A stretch of 59,106 nt of DNA, taken from positions 1,290,320 to 1,349,425 of the forward strand of contig BFEA01000398.1 of assembly GCA_003427395.1 (NCBI GenBank). Direction: 5' to 3'. Position 1 is the first letter of the stretch. Each line of letters opens with the position of its first letter. Origin of the DNA: Chara braunii. Its lineage: Eukaryota > Streptophyta > Charophyceae > Charales > Characeae. The translations under genes were made by a program, and so were the position numbers. Under the pieces are notes generated by a model. The model was not told the origin of the DNA. It worked only from the letters and a program-made list of their open reading frames with translations, and made no database searches. Positions 43,214 to 56,133 of the stretch are shown here, one piece after another.

Positions 43214-44998
43214 TATTATTATTATTATTACTATTATTATGTCTATGTAATCAGACTCGACTCATTCACACTTTCCTGTATGGAAAAAAAAAAAAAAACC
43301 AGCAGCACAGTAAACTGGCGACATGCGCCCACCCGAAAACTTCAAGATATAGAAGTCCAGAGACGAGTTCACTTCGGTGATTATGGCGCCACAACGCCCC
43401 AACAACACTCTGTTGCACACACACAGGACCGTATTGGATACCCCACAAGTATACTTACTACACACGTACAGAAAAGAGAAAAGTGTGCAGCAGGCAGACA
43501 AAACAGACAGAAATGAAGGCAGACAAACGGGGAGTGAGAAATGCCGATAGACATGTGACAGACAAACAACACAGACAATGATACAGACTCAGTCACATTG
43601 TGCCACACACACACACACTTCCCACTAACTACGACTATGGCAGCTATGGCTGCCTCCACCCTATTGCTATGCTGCGCCCTTCTCTCTCGCGCACTTCGTC
43701 CTCGGGCGCTGCTGCAGATTTCCTCGCACAAGACGCTGTAGCAGCGCTTTCGCATGGCTTCCGCATGAATGAATGAGTGGTTGTGCGCGGCCTTGATTCA
43801 TACATCTGTGACTCGTTAGTCTGCCCTATCTCCCTGGCCCACGATGTACATAATCCCAGACAGTACTTGCTTGACTGAACCGGACTGGTTGGACTAGGGC
43901 TTATTGAACCGTGTTGCATCCCCGGTAAAAGAAAAGAGGGGGGAGGCAAACAGGCACGGACGTATAAACTGTCAAACAGACAGCCAGACACCGGCAACCA
44001 GACAGATTGCGACAGGCTAACTAGACAGAAAGCACAGATAAACAGACAGACAACTGGACGTCAACACACAGGCGTAGTGAAACTGTGAGACACACACAGT
44101 CCACAGTGAAACGTAGTACACAATAACACATAATGCACAGTGAAACGCAGACATAGTGGCTCAGACACGCTGGGACAGCCACACAGTCACAGTGCCACAG
44201 ACAGACAGTGCACAATGACACACCTACAACCCACTGCACTCTCCGGGCATCTGCAGATTACCGTTGCACAAGTCGCTGCAGCAGCGCTTCCGCATGACTT
44301 ATGCGGGAATGAATGAAAGGCTTGGTGCTGCATCATTGATTATACTTTTGTTTGGTACTAGCCTTCCACTGACGTCATTGTCCACAGGTCCATGCGGTAC
44401 TTGCTTGACTAGGCCTGGACTGAATGGGACTCTACCACTGACAGCATGGGGATATACACACAACAAATACACAGTGACCCATACACTGTGACACACGCAT
44501 ACACAGTAAAAGCATGCAGTGACACACAAAGCATGGACACGCAAAGTTATACGGAAAGGGACAGTAGCATACAAAAGGGGAGAATGGTAGAGAAAGAGAA
44601 GTAAAGAGGCAAAGGGGAGAAAACACATACCTGGTCTCGGTGATGGTCAACCAGGATCGACATCTCCTATGCTGCTTTCGGCTGCTGACGTCAACAAGTG
44701 CGTTGTCAACTCATAGGCTGATAGGAGCTCTTCCATCACAGCATGGACGTCGAGTACCAGATAGGAGGGTATAATCTAGGTGCGCACAATAATGATGACA
44801 AGAGTATGATCTCGTTAACACTCTGATCAGTGTTTTGTTCTCCTTGGTAATGTCGTTGCATTACTGCTTTCCGGACAACATAGAACTCCTTGGCTTTTAC
44901 AGAGGGTCTCACCTCATGCCAGTTAGTCCAATTGCTTTATCCCCATGCTGTTGACATTATTATTATTATCATCACTATTATTATTATTAGTATTAGTA

Positions 44999-45035
<37 letters not shown>

Positions 45036-45057
45036 GATTATGATTATTATGATTATG

Positions 45058-45093
<36 letters not shown>

Positions 45094-45674
45094 TTATTAC
45101 TTAGGAAAAGGAAGGTCTGAAGAGTCCGCAAGAGGGACCTTTACCCCAGCGGTTTACGTGGTAGGTCTCAGACAATACTGCACGTCAAGTGAAATAAACG
45201 GGCCGCACCCTAGGGATTCCTAAAATAGGTCGGTGCTCTTCTGGGCACTCGCAACGAGAGGTTGGGGTCATCAAGAAGTGGCACATCCAAGCATGGGCAA
45301 TGAGTTGTGTGGGTCATGACATTGGGTCGCCGGTGACCATAGCAGAGCATACTGAACAGTAAGCGTGAGTGCAGATGTGTGTGTATGCAGGTATGAATGT
45401 GGGGTATCTAGGACAGATCCTAGTTGGATGGGAGTGTGTTGTGTGTATGAGCCAACAACTTGATGAGGTGCAGCGAATTGGAAGATACCCTGTTAAGGGC
45501 AGTGTGCCACAACCACGACCAAAAGAAAATTGAATCTGACTATATTCCTGGTCAGGTTCATACCTATGAAGTTCATGGATACCGGATGCCAAATCAAATT
45601 ACCGTTATTTTATCCTTTCAAGTAATTACTAGATAACTATTATTATTACTATTGTTATTGCTATTACTATCTTA

Positions 45675-45724
<50 letters not shown>

Positions 45725-46386
45725 TTGTGTCGTTTATCATCGATAGGCATCATACAGGGCCAGAGACGAAGGAGAGTATGGGGCATTGGAGAGGAGGGAT
45801 ACGTTATCATGGTGCCCAACTCCTCCATCCTCCTCCGTACTTGTCTTTGTGTGGTCCTCTCAGATACATGTCCCTCGACTTATTGATTAGGGCTTGATCC
45901 CCATTGAGTTAACCCTTACCTCAGCTAACCCTAAGAGCCCAACAATCGATTGCATGAGTTGTATGTGACCAATGACAGGGCGATTGCGGGAGCACTGCCG
46001 GAATTCAGGCGGAACTCTGGAGGCAGGGAACAGTGAGGTATGTGTACTTCAACATAAACCCTCAACCCTAAACCCGAAATATGTAACATTTAGGCTACTA
46101 CCTATGACTATGTTAGTAACGAGGGTACAACGATCTTGCTATGTGGGTGTTCATTGGGGATGTGGATGCAAAGGAGATCGATTACTCATATTTTTCTCTT
46201 TATACGTCGCCTAATGATGATGGGTATTTGTTGTTTCGGCTTGTTGTGATTGAATGCAACGATGATGATTTCTTGTCATTTATTTTTTGTCATACGCCTG
46301 ATCCGAGCATCATTACCCAAAACTGACAATGGTTCAAGGCGAGTGTCATCAAAGGCGATAACTTGATCCGTCGATAAGACTCGTGT

Positions 46387-46915
46387 GGAGGTAAGAATAG
46401 CAGGGAAAGCCTGCCTTACCTCCGATGAGCCTTACATTCTTTTCAGAGGTAAGAGTAGCAAGGATCCTTGGACACCCGCATTATTGAGGGTTAGCCAATG
46501 ATAAGAGTAGCAGGGAAATCCTGCCTTATCAGTGACAAGTCTGATATAAGAGTAGTGAGGTTTCAAGGACACCTACCTTATCATTGATCGACCTAACATT
46601 CACTTAGTGGTAAGAGTAGCAAGGATCCTTGGACGCCCACCTTATTGAAGGTTAGCCAGTGATAAGAGAAGCAGGGAAATCCTGCCTTATCAGTGACTAG
46701 TCTGATATAAGAGAAGTGAGGTTTCACGGACACCTGCCTTATCAATAAACATCTTAGCGCTAAGTCAGTGATAAGAATAGCAAGGATCCTTAGACACCCG
46801 CCTTATTGAGGGCTAGCCAGTGATAAGAGTAGCAGGGAAATTATGCCTTATCAGTGACTAGTCTGATATAAGAGTAGTGACGTTTCAGGGATACCTGCCT
46901 TATCAGTGACTAGCC
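46387..46915. repeat. Array of about ten hairpin-forming units in the LTR
   Basis: Units begin (G)(A/G)TAAGA(G/A)TAG and mostly end CTTATC. Three unit types alternate in a higher-order repeat of about 160 bp: type A (core GCAGGGAAATCCTGC), type B (core GTGAGGTTTCA) and type C (core GCAAGGATCCTTGG). Type A units at 46387, 46499, 46663 and 46821 fold as stems TAAG/CTTA plus GCAGG/CCTGC with a 5-nt loop; in the first the outer arm extends to 9 bp, GGAGGTAAG/CTTACCTCC. Confidence 0.85.
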
Positions 46916-47934
46916 AAAGGATAAGCCTACCGCTAAGTGTGCTTTGGCTCACAAGGGTCAAGACCCACAAGATTTGCCTTTGTCAAGCAAGTTCCAGTAA
47001 CAAGTGGATATATCCTGAATGATCTGTCATATCACCGCTAACTTTCTCAACACTCAGCATTATTCGATCCTAACTAATTACCTCTGATTCTACTGAGAGG
47101 GATACGTGAGATCTTGCCCCAAAGAGAGACTATCCATTTGTCTGATTCCTTCCATGAGATTCTTTCCACAGGTTGGATTGGTGATGTATTCATATGTGTT
47201 GTGGGAAGGAAGGGAACTCAGACAAGATAATCCCAAGGGGAATAGGAAGGAGATTGTAGAGAGTTACTGCGACAATAAAAAGGAAAGTGAACTATTATTC
47301 ACTACCTGAAGCGAAAGGGCAACAACCCAAACGATTCGTTAAGGATACGAGTCGGACAGAAGACACAGAGTCTAGAAGGAACTGTCTAGATCTCAGTTAG
47401 GAAGAGGGATGTTAAGTTTCTCTTCGACTGTGTTGTGTCTACATGTTTCGACACTTCGGAGAACTTACGGGGAATCCGTAAGAACAGCAATTCTGTTATC
47501 ATTGGATAATAGGTCGGTAGAACTCTGACTCAACTTCCACCATGGCTTGACACCCACACCTGAGACAAGACCTAAGAAGAGAACAGATAAATCTTCCCCC
47601 TGTATCTATGCCTAAATTGTCCAAATCACACTCAGGAGTCCTCGAAAATGTGTGGGGCTAGGGTAAAAGGAGTCAGGGTTAGGAAGGAATGTTGTTTTCA
47701 AAGGTTTGGTGCATGAGTGGCTTGCTATGAATGGATTAAAGGTTGACGCTTGTAGCGCATTTTGTGTCTGCATCTGTATGTGTGTATGTGATGTCTTGCA
47801 TCTGCACAGGTGTTGGACGTTTGTGCTGTCTTCTGAGTTACGGATCGTCTGAGATATTCGGACAAAGGGATACGACAATCGTGAAAGTGAGGTCCACCGC
47901 TCAGTCAACTCCCCTGATTTACATACATACAAAC

Positions 47935-47959
47935 ATATATATATATATATATATATATA
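47935..47959. repeat. (AT)n microsatellite
   Basis: About 12 AT units inside the giant LTR. Confidence 0.95.
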
Positions 47960-48533
47960 CTTGTGAATGGGATCGTAGTTGGTCAGGATCGGAAAGTCAT
48001 TTGTCTAGGCCTCTGTTTGAGAGAATAGGAGACTACAAAGGGAATCGACCCTGGGATTCTGACATGATGAGCAAAGTAAACGTTGAGTCATTGTCATAGA
48101 TTGCTAAGCGTGGAAGACTGTCCGAGAAGTTAACCTGATTAGATAATCGGTCCTGAGAGTTAGCACCTCGGGGCTCGACATACGGGTAAGTCTTAAGGTG
48201 TTCTACCGCGCGTATACCTATGCTACGGCGATCGAGAAAACGCCCTCGGTTGGCCTACCTCTGCGATTGCATGTAAAAACCTTCGCACGTGGGTCAATAG
48301 CTTTGCAACGATACACCCACCTAAGGGATGGTGACAGCTCCCGCAGGTGGAGGTATGTTGTACCTCGCGGGATCCCTAACATGTCGTAGGGAGTCGCTAG
48401 AGGTATAGCACGCGCGCACGGTCGGAGTTGGTATTTCGTTAAAGCGACAAAGAAAAATCCTGCGTGACATGACCGTGAGGTCCGACACAAAAACTACTTT
48501 GCGTCTGGGTGTGGGACCGCCGTGCGCGACAGG

Positions 48534-48551
48534 TGGCGCCGTTGCCGGGGA
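48534..48551 (+). promoter_or_regulatory. Primer binding site, tRNA-Asp type
   Basis: TGGCGCCGTTGCCGGGGA is the reverse complement of the last 18 nt (with CCA) of plant tRNA-Asp(GUC), as used by several Athila/Tat-type elements. It starts two bases after the LTR end CGACA. Confidence 0.85.
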
Positions 48552-48990
48552 CCTTCGGTTGCCTGTCGGGGTCCTATGTGAACGGACCTAGGTTTGGTAA
48601 ATTGGAGTCCTCGCTAGACGACAACCTTTAATTGTCAGCATGATTATCATTATTAGTACAAGATGCCCACCGGCAACGGGTTAACCCGTTGCCGGGGATC
48701 TCACTTCCTAGCCGAGGTCCTCAGTGAACGAACTCGGGTAAGGCAAGATCCTGGCAGAACGACAATCATCAAAAGTCAAAATTGACTAAGGAGCTAAGCG
48801 GAATAAGGTAACTCAAGTATTTATTCCAAACAGATAGGTGTGTGGGATATAGGTTACTTGATACCTAGGTAAAATTGCCCTACTTATAGAAAAAGTTACG
48901 AATATGGCACCTAAAGGTCGGGGATCTCGCTTCCTAACCGAGGTCCTCAGTGAACGAACTCAGGTTTGGTAAGTCGATGATCTAGGCAAA
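48541..48990 (+). repeat. Leader with three copies of the PBS-adjacent module and a palindrome
   Basis: Modules at about 48541-48625, 48689-48765 and 48917-48990 share GCCGGGGA(C/T)C or TCGGGGATC, CGAGGTCCTCAGTGAACG (a variant in the first), AGGT(T)TGG or GGGTAAGG and a closing ACGACAA. Module 2 is preceded by a perfect 26-bp palindrome at 48670-48695 (half-site CCGGCAACGGGTT), whose right half repeats the core of the PBS. Confidence 0.8.
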
Positions 48991-51466
48991 ACGACAACTC
49001 TAATCTAATTACCGGGATATAATTTGATCAAGGATTCCGAGTAGGGATTACGTAAGTGGCCATTGCATATAAACCACTTAGGGATTTATAAAACAAAATA
49101 GGTACTAGGAACAAATAGGTGGTACAAGTAAGGAAACAGTTAGTGAGGACTTGTGACAAGGTTCGCCCTAGAGATTGAACGGAGAAGTATTTCATTGATA
49201 GTAATTTAAGGTTATCTAGAATCTCCCTAAGACCGACGGTATTGGGTCAGATAACTTTAAAAGCTCTATTATCTAACTATTGTCCTCTCATTAATATGAC
49301 ACCCAAAGGCCGTAGGATTGGTACTGCGAGAGGAAGTTGCGGAAGGTAAGGGAAGGCCGCCGAGAGAACTATATAGTTGACCAAATAGCGAGAGGATTGA
49401 AAAAAAAAAAAAATAAAAAAAAAAAATAAAAAAAAAAAAATAAAAAAAAATGAAGGGCTAGAGGAGAAAGAATAAATTAAACTTTTGTTAGGGTTGTACT
49501 TGCAAGCAAAGTTTACGAATGGAGATCTGTTCGGTCAGATGTCTGGCAGATCCACAAAAAAAGAGGCAAACATAATGGTTAGAACGACTTATTATGCCAA
49601 CTGTAGTTGCTTGCAAGAAGAGGCACATAATTCTAAATGTAGTCAGTGACACAGTGAGGAAGTAGGTGACAAACCATCTGGTTTATGTTCATGCATAAGG
49701 ATAGTTGCTTAAACTCATCCACCCTAGACCATCTACTAGAATATACCTAGTCGAGTCTAAGCGCTTAAATCCATTCTCTTGAGGCCATTCATTTGAGGTT
49801 ATTCATTTAAAAATTATTCATTCATGACAGTCTACTTTATGCATTTTATTCGTGGTTAATTGCTTGACCTGTCCAACGGACTTTATTTATTCTAAACTGC
49901 GCACTTAAATGCATCCGTCTGAGCTAATCAAACTTCGTTGTTCATCTATGTTTATTTCACTTGAATTCATACATCTGGATTGTTCTCCTATAAAGGATAA
50001 AGAAGCTACACAGAATCCAAGTCCGACGCGGGATCGGGGGTGAATGGAGTGACCAACTTCTTGGGAGAAGAAATTCTCTCAAGAGGTGGTCAATGTGTAG
50101 AGCCTACCCTTGGGGGAGTTACAATCCTAAGTTATCCTTTCCCTGACAGATGGCTTGAGGGAACTATAAATTCGTCTTTTAAGGTAGTAGTGAGACCCGC
50201 GCCAGAACTATGTTCCTGGTTCATAGTGGGGTGTTGTCACCTGACCCTTTAAGGAATGGTGACTACATTACTACTGAGAAGGAGGAAAGTATTTGAACCT
50301 TGTTAGACTATGGTCTATGATGGAGACAACTACTGCATGCCGCAGGGAGATAGGGGGTGATTCCCCAACTATCCTTGTGTCAGGTGGGTTCATCATCACG
50401 ACAAGGGATATGTCATCCTGGGACGTATACGGTGAGGTTGTCTACTGATTAACCAGAATTTGCAAGGAACAGATACTGGAATCGGAGGGTGAAGCAGTGA
50501 GGCTTGGTCCTTGAGCGGGGCTCGAGAGCCTAAGATGTTATCCCTTTAGGGGATTACACTACCCGTTGACACAATATACTCCTGTCAGAGCCCAGGGGGT
50601 AGGTTGTAGTACTCTCATTATCTTTGCATCCAAAAACATTTATCATTAAAATTTTGTTGACTACAGCATGATTATTGCCTAAGATCATAACATATACCGT
50701 AAGTTTTTTCGTCATTACCAATTCATGCATATGCTTATTAAACTTGTCTCTTTGCTGCTAAAACTATTTACATACTCAACTATTATAACTAATGCATTAC
50801 TATCGCAATGTACTATTATGACCTGTTTGAATGGTCTTAGGCGTTGGAAATTAGCGATGGAAGTAAGATATGGAGTCAGTATCCATTGTTATAGAAGTTA
50901 GAAATGCTGAGCAATTTGTGTTCCCCTCAGCACCGTTGCACCCAAGTTTCTTGTGGGGGAGTATTTCGGAGGACGGGAGAAAATAAAGGCGGCAGCGGAG
51001 GCCGGTTTGGTAAGTACGAGAATGTGAACACAAACATTATAGAAGCGAGGTAGTCACGGTCTGTATCTAGAAATGTGACTCGTACTCCTCAACACAGAAC
51101 TTCAAGAGCACGATTCACATTGTTAGCGCCTACACTGATTCCCACGATCCAGACGAGAGGTTTGAACACTGGGATGAACTCCGAATGGAGGTATGCAGGC
51201 AGATGAATGTTATTACCTCCTCCAATCTATGACTAGCGACTTATGGTCCTATTCAAGTGTCTTTTCATACATCAGTTTGTGCTATTCGCACCTTTAAGGT
51301 CAGTGCAAGAGATAATTGCTCTATCAAGTTGATGTCATAATTTTATGCCCTAATGTCCTTTTGGACTTGTTAAGGTGGGAAAAGAAGAGTTTATTGGACA
51401 TCATGTTCGACTTACGGCCCGACGCTTCGTCGCTTGCTGTATTTGTATAGGATAGCGGCGACGACC
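48991..51466 (+). other. Long leader upstream of gag, no gene seen
   Basis: No long open frame. It includes an A-rich tract with TAAAA interruptions (49399-49450). Long leaders are common in Tat-type elements, but nothing functional can be assigned. Confidence 0.5.
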
Positions 51467-52555
51467 ATGACTGAAGATGGTGGTTTGACTAAAGTCCTTC
51501 TTTGGAGAAGCTCGTCTCTCGCTAAAGTACTGACACGCGAGTCTGTACACGAGTCGATGCCCCCAGACCTTAGAACTCTACTGTTTCAAAGGAAAAATCT
51601 CGCTAACTTTTTGCGCGATTACCGCAACCTCAGCCTGATGAGGGAGTGGGATGAGAGGGCGATGTTGGTTATGCTCCCTTTGTTCGTATGTGAGGAGTTG
51701 AGCGAGGAAGTATACGATTTCATGCTGAGATCGCGAACTTGGAGTGAATTCGAGAGTTTGTTAAGCTTGAGGTTTCCCGAAAACGAAATCGACAGTCGGC
51801 ATTGTGAAAACCCTGAGCGAATGATCGGTGGTACGTCAGCACAAGGGGAAATAGATAGTATACGGAAGCAGGTGAGAGAATTAAAAGAGAGAATGACGCA
51901 ACTAGAAAGGGACAGAAAGGGCAAACGAAAGGTCTCAGAGGGGATGTCGGACGGACTAACTGGTAGTAGTGGAGAGAAAACGAATGACGATAATCAAGGT
52001 TCTCTCCGACCTGCAAAAGCTGAGAAGAAGCGATGTGATAACCAAGCTAGAGAATGAGGTGAAAACGTGATTGAGATAGAACAAGAACCTAGACCTCAGA
52101 AGTTGACCAAGGCCCAGCAGAAGGCAAGAAACCGAGCACGGGCGGTCTATGACCACGATCAGGGTCAAGAATGGGGAAAAGGTCGAGGCAATGGTAGACG
52201 AGGAAGTGGTGATCCTGGTAATAAGAGTCTCGGAAGCTATGGTAGAGGAAGTGATAGCAAAGGCAATAACGGAGATGATAGTAGAAATTGGAACGCCATC
52301 AGGGTCGAAAGTGGTCAAGAAAGTGGTCAAGGACTTGGGAGAGGAAGAAGGGGATTCAAGAATGCGGTATGCAGGCATTGTGCCCAAGAAGGGCACACAA
52401 TGAGGTTTCGCCATGTCAGGAAGGCTGATGAAGCGAGTGGTCTAATAAGCACCAATATTGAAGGAGGTGTTTATGACAGATTTGGGAACCCCATTGACCC
52501 AAGCATACCTGGAGGAACAAGACAGGAAGCCTTGCGACGAGAATACGAGTGGTAG
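51467..52555 (+). CDS. gag: gag-like polyprotein of the giant element (one internal stop)
   Basis: Frame from ATG 51467 to 52555, interrupted only by TGA at 52055. The N-terminal half is helical and gag-like (RKNLANFLRDYRNLSLMREW, then TWSEFESLLSLRFPE). A coiled-coil-like charged segment follows (SIRKQVRELKERMTQLERDR), then a Gly/Arg-rich basic region. Near the C terminus is a zinc-knuckle remnant, CRHCAQEGHTMRFR: C-x2-C-x4-H is present but the last Cys is Arg (CGC at 52409). Known family role: particle assembly and RNA packaging. No protease motif follows. Confidence 0.7.
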
Positions 52556-54282
52556 ACAGGAACAAAAGACCTGTATTAGTGACAGAAAATTGCAAGGTCA
52601 TTTGATAATAAGGACACTTCATGGATAATTGTAAGGTACTTGCAAGGTACATTGAGTTGGGAATGACTAAGTATTATGTACGTGGAAGATTGGTGATCAT
52701 CATTAGACAAATGATCTGAGGGTGGCAGAGTGGAGCTCGATAGGATATTGGGATTGGTCATCACATTCCTAGATTAAAAACAAGTGGGTGTATGAATATC
52801 TAGATAAATTAAGGTGTTTGTTGGGTAAGAGAGAATATGGATAAGTAGAGTGCAGTCTAAAAAGAGGACAAGTTTCTTCTCCTTGAGAGTTTTGATAGAA
52901 TAAAGGTGATGATAGTATAAGAAAAATACATGGATATTTTGAGGATAAGCATGAGGATGAGAGGGATGAGTCGGAAGTCTGACGCATTATAACATACTTT
53001 ATATTTATATATGTATCCAAAGGGGATGAGCTGGTGACCACAAACACTTTCACATTGCGAGTGAATCCTTGTCTATGGTTTGAGTCTTTTTTATCTCCCT
53101 TTGTCTATCACTATTGGACTCATCTGAGGCCTAGCGATGATGGTAGAGGAACGGGCGGATCGGTGCTTTGTGTGAAAGTCAGTGAAAGGTTGTATGATCA
53201 AGATATTGGAAGGATTGATTCTATGTTTGAGAAAACCATGCCACGGTATGGACAAACTTTTTTTTATGAGTGGACACATTTTGCAATAATTTTTCCTTTG
53301 AATGAGATATTTGTTTTGGTGGTTTCAGACAAGCAAAGAGTCAACAAATATTTATTTTAAAAATAATGGTTTTTAAAAAAAACTTTATATAATACAAATG
53401 ACCCCGAGGTGCGTGCCTCACCGAGCTATGATCAAAGACTTGGAGGGCACAACCTTGGGTGGCAGTCTGACGAATACTCATTTTTTTTTATTTACAAAGC
53501 ATCGTTCATCCACCCCAAGGGTTAACCTGAGGGCATAAATCACCAAGCCTATGGTGGAAAATTGACATCGTTGGGACGTAACTCCCAGCATGGGCTGCTA
53601 ACCTAGCATAACCAGACAGCGGACCCTTCGACTATGACCTCGACGAGAAACTAGAGGGGTGACCACCCCAATGAAAAGTTCTATTAAGGTGGATGTCGAA
53701 AGGGTCGAAATTAGTCTTGAAAGATAGGATGAATATCCCATTGTTTCGCAACCAACGAGGGTAACCACCGATAGGCAACAATGCGATGGGCCGCAGCTCC
53801 GGCCTGATCAACAGGACTGTGGTGGGTCATGATGGAGACCGTTGTCTTCCTGTATTAGGCTTCGGGCAGGACGACAGACAACTTTGGATTGTGATATCAA
53901 GAGTTGAACACCCAAGGTCTCGGTTAGGACCCGCGTTTGACGGGTTGAGTTCGCACGCGGACACCGACCCTGAAAACAACCAATGAATACCTGGGTCAAA
54001 GACTAAGGGTGTGAGGGAAGGAAAGGTGCGTTGTCATACTTAACTATTTCATGTACTGTAGTACAAATCAAATACACCCACTTCGAGTCATTAAATTTAT
54101 TTTATGTGGGAGACCCGGGTTAAAATCCCGGCAGTAATAATGAAAAGTAAGGTGACGACGTCAATCCTGAAACCACATTTCATTCCAGGATTTGGATTAG
54201 ACGATTTGCTTGTCGGAAAACATATTTTATTTGCATATAGTTCTCCAGCGACAGGGATGTCGCTTAATGGGGTCTAGGATAC
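52556..54282 (+). other. Interior between gag and the 3' LTR
   Basis: No pol motifs are visible in any frame. One protein-like frame lies at 53034-53360. A tRNA T-arm-like hairpin (CCGGG/CCCGG around TTAAAAT) sits at about 54117-54133. The bases before the LTR (GGGGTCTAGGATAC) make only a weak polypurine tract. Confidence 0.5.
53034..53360 (+). CDS. Small unrecognised reading frame in the giant element
   Basis: 108 codons, rich in aromatic residues (YHYWTHLRPSDDG, FFYEWTHFAIIFPL), with no stop, no known domain and no clear transmembrane segment. It could be a remnant of pol too decayed to recognise, or a frame specific to the element. Confidence 0.25.
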   Translation: MTTNTFTLRVNPCLWFESFLSPFVYHYWTHLRPSDDGRGTGGSVLCVKVSERLYDQDIGRIDSMFEKTMPRYGQTFFYEWTHFAIIFPLNEIFVLVVSDKQRVNKYLF

Positions 54283-56099
54283 TGTCGGACTAAATACCCT
54301 TACAAGGGTATTTGGCCATGCTTTTGCATTCGACACGAAGACGGCATCGGCTACCATGACGGAGTCAGTCTGGAATGGAAAGAGTGTGCATACTTGAGCG
54401 TAACACTCGAAACGAATTTCTCGGCCATTGAGGCCGGGGCGAAATCGGTAAGAAAATTTCGTTAAGTATGCTCGCGCGTTGTTATGACGCACGCTGTGAA
54501 GGTTAGGATTTGCAGTAATACCCTTCGACCGAAGAGGTTGAGGGGTCGATAGGGTTGATATTATGACGAGTAGATCTACGATGCACGCTGAGACTTAATC
54601 GTCAGTACATCAGTCAGAATAAATTAACACGCGCCCCGGTCGTACGACCGAAGCAATTATTAGTGTATGATCATCGGGGTTGAGGTAGCACCTTGATTGT
54701 TGACGTTTGCTCGAGCGGTACCTTTTATCCCTACTAGTGCACCGTAAGCGAGGTTGAGGCTCTAGCTCAGCCTCCCGTAGGTAGAAAGGGAGTCGCCCTT
54801 GGGCGGTGACTTCCTGACCGCATGACTACCCGAGTGACCGGTGCCTTTGTCTCTCTGCATAGAGAGATACCGTTGCAGGCTCTGATATCATCCGCACAGG
54901 ACCTAGACTCGTACTACTGGAAACCGGTGTCCGCCTAACTGACGGTACTGGGTCTCTGGGAATGCCAACTTTGTCTTCTTCTACTCGGCCTCGAGTATCT
55001 GGCACGTCCACCTCCACTTGGTATGGCACAGGCCTAACTGCTACTTGAGTGTTTTCCTGCTACAATCCTCCAAGCCGCGGCCATAGGTAAACACCGTCGT
55101 GTCGGGCCGCTCAAACAATCAGGTGTCCCTACGGGACACACGCACAGACCTGCGGAACACACACACTGCAGCCAACAGGTACTCAGGCAGAACAACAAAA
55201 CAGCAAGTGCTCACGCACAGACTCGGAAACAGGCTCGGGCCATAGGGCAGACTGAGCCTGTTTACCTTACATATGTCTGATATGCCCCACTTCTACTCGA
55301 AGTGGAAACTAGCTCGGTAGGTTGAGGTACAGATTGACAAGTGGGAGATACAGGGATCGAGGCCTACCGCCCTTTCGAGCTAGTTTCCTTTTGAAAAGGG
55401 GCTCCTCTTTTGTTCACCCGTGTTCGGGAGGCCGGGACTCGAACATGCGACCTTCGAATTAGGAGTTAGTTACTGTTAGTAGGTTAGTTGGAACGTGAGC
55501 CTCTGTTGTAACGGGGGCCGCCACTTGGCAAGGTAAGGAAATTATTAGTTAGATTTTGTTAGAAATTCATTTTCTCGTTTTTGGATTCTTTGTTCCCTTT
55601 CAAAATTCTCAATTAAGCCTTTTAATCCTTCTTTATTTTGTTTTTACTTGTACTATTCTGCTTGAAAATACCTTAATGAATCTACCTCGAATCTCAGGCA
55701 AATTCGTTCCCGAGAACATGTGTTGATACCACACCATGGTAGTAGTGCTGGGAGCAAGGCTAGTCGGACCGTATCCGACTTCGTGACAGCGCGGAGTTCA
55801 AGCGCGGCGTGCGCAACTTAGTATGAACCAGGCAGAGGAGGAAACCGTGCGCGTGGGATAGCGAAGACACGCGCGTGGAGCAGGGGAGATAGCCGCGGGA
55901 GGTGCAAAGAAGAAGAAAAAAAAGAAGAAGAAGAAGAAGAAGGAGGAGGAGGAGGAGGGAGTAGGAGAAGAAAAAGAAGGGAAAGGAGTCCACTGCGACG
56001 AGGAAGATTGTTGTAATTATCGATCTTGAACGAGGAATGCCTAGTAAGCCGAGTCATCAGCTCGCGCTGATTACGTACCTGCCCTTTGTACACTCCACG

Positions 56100-56133
<34 letters not shown>

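Larger units (their letters stand above)
37778..48531 (+). repeat. Inferred 5' LTR of the giant element (10.75 kb)
   Basis: Begins TGTCG and ends CGACA, a 5-bp terminal inverted repeat, and is followed after GG by the primer site. The first 4.78 kb (37778-42562) recurs at 54283-59106; the rest of the repeat lies beyond the window. It contains (AAG)n and (GAG)n runs (39365-39435, 39655-39725), GT/GA runs (40070-40400), (TTA)n blocks (40844-41001, 42711-42762, 43160-43238, 44958-45094, 45668-45724), a hairpin array (46387-46915) and (AT)n (47935-47959). No convincing coding domain. A nested insertion inside it cannot be ruled out, which would shorten the true LTR. Confidence 0.7.

Noticed and set aside
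46387-46915. CRISPR-like array
   Set aside because: Units are hairpin repeats without unique spacers, in a eukaryotic LTR; repeat and intervening sequence both recur.
54111-54140. tRNA gene at the CCGGG-TTAAAAT-CCCGG hairpin
   Set aside because: Only a T-arm-like hairpin is present; no D arm, anticodon arm or acceptor stem could be built.
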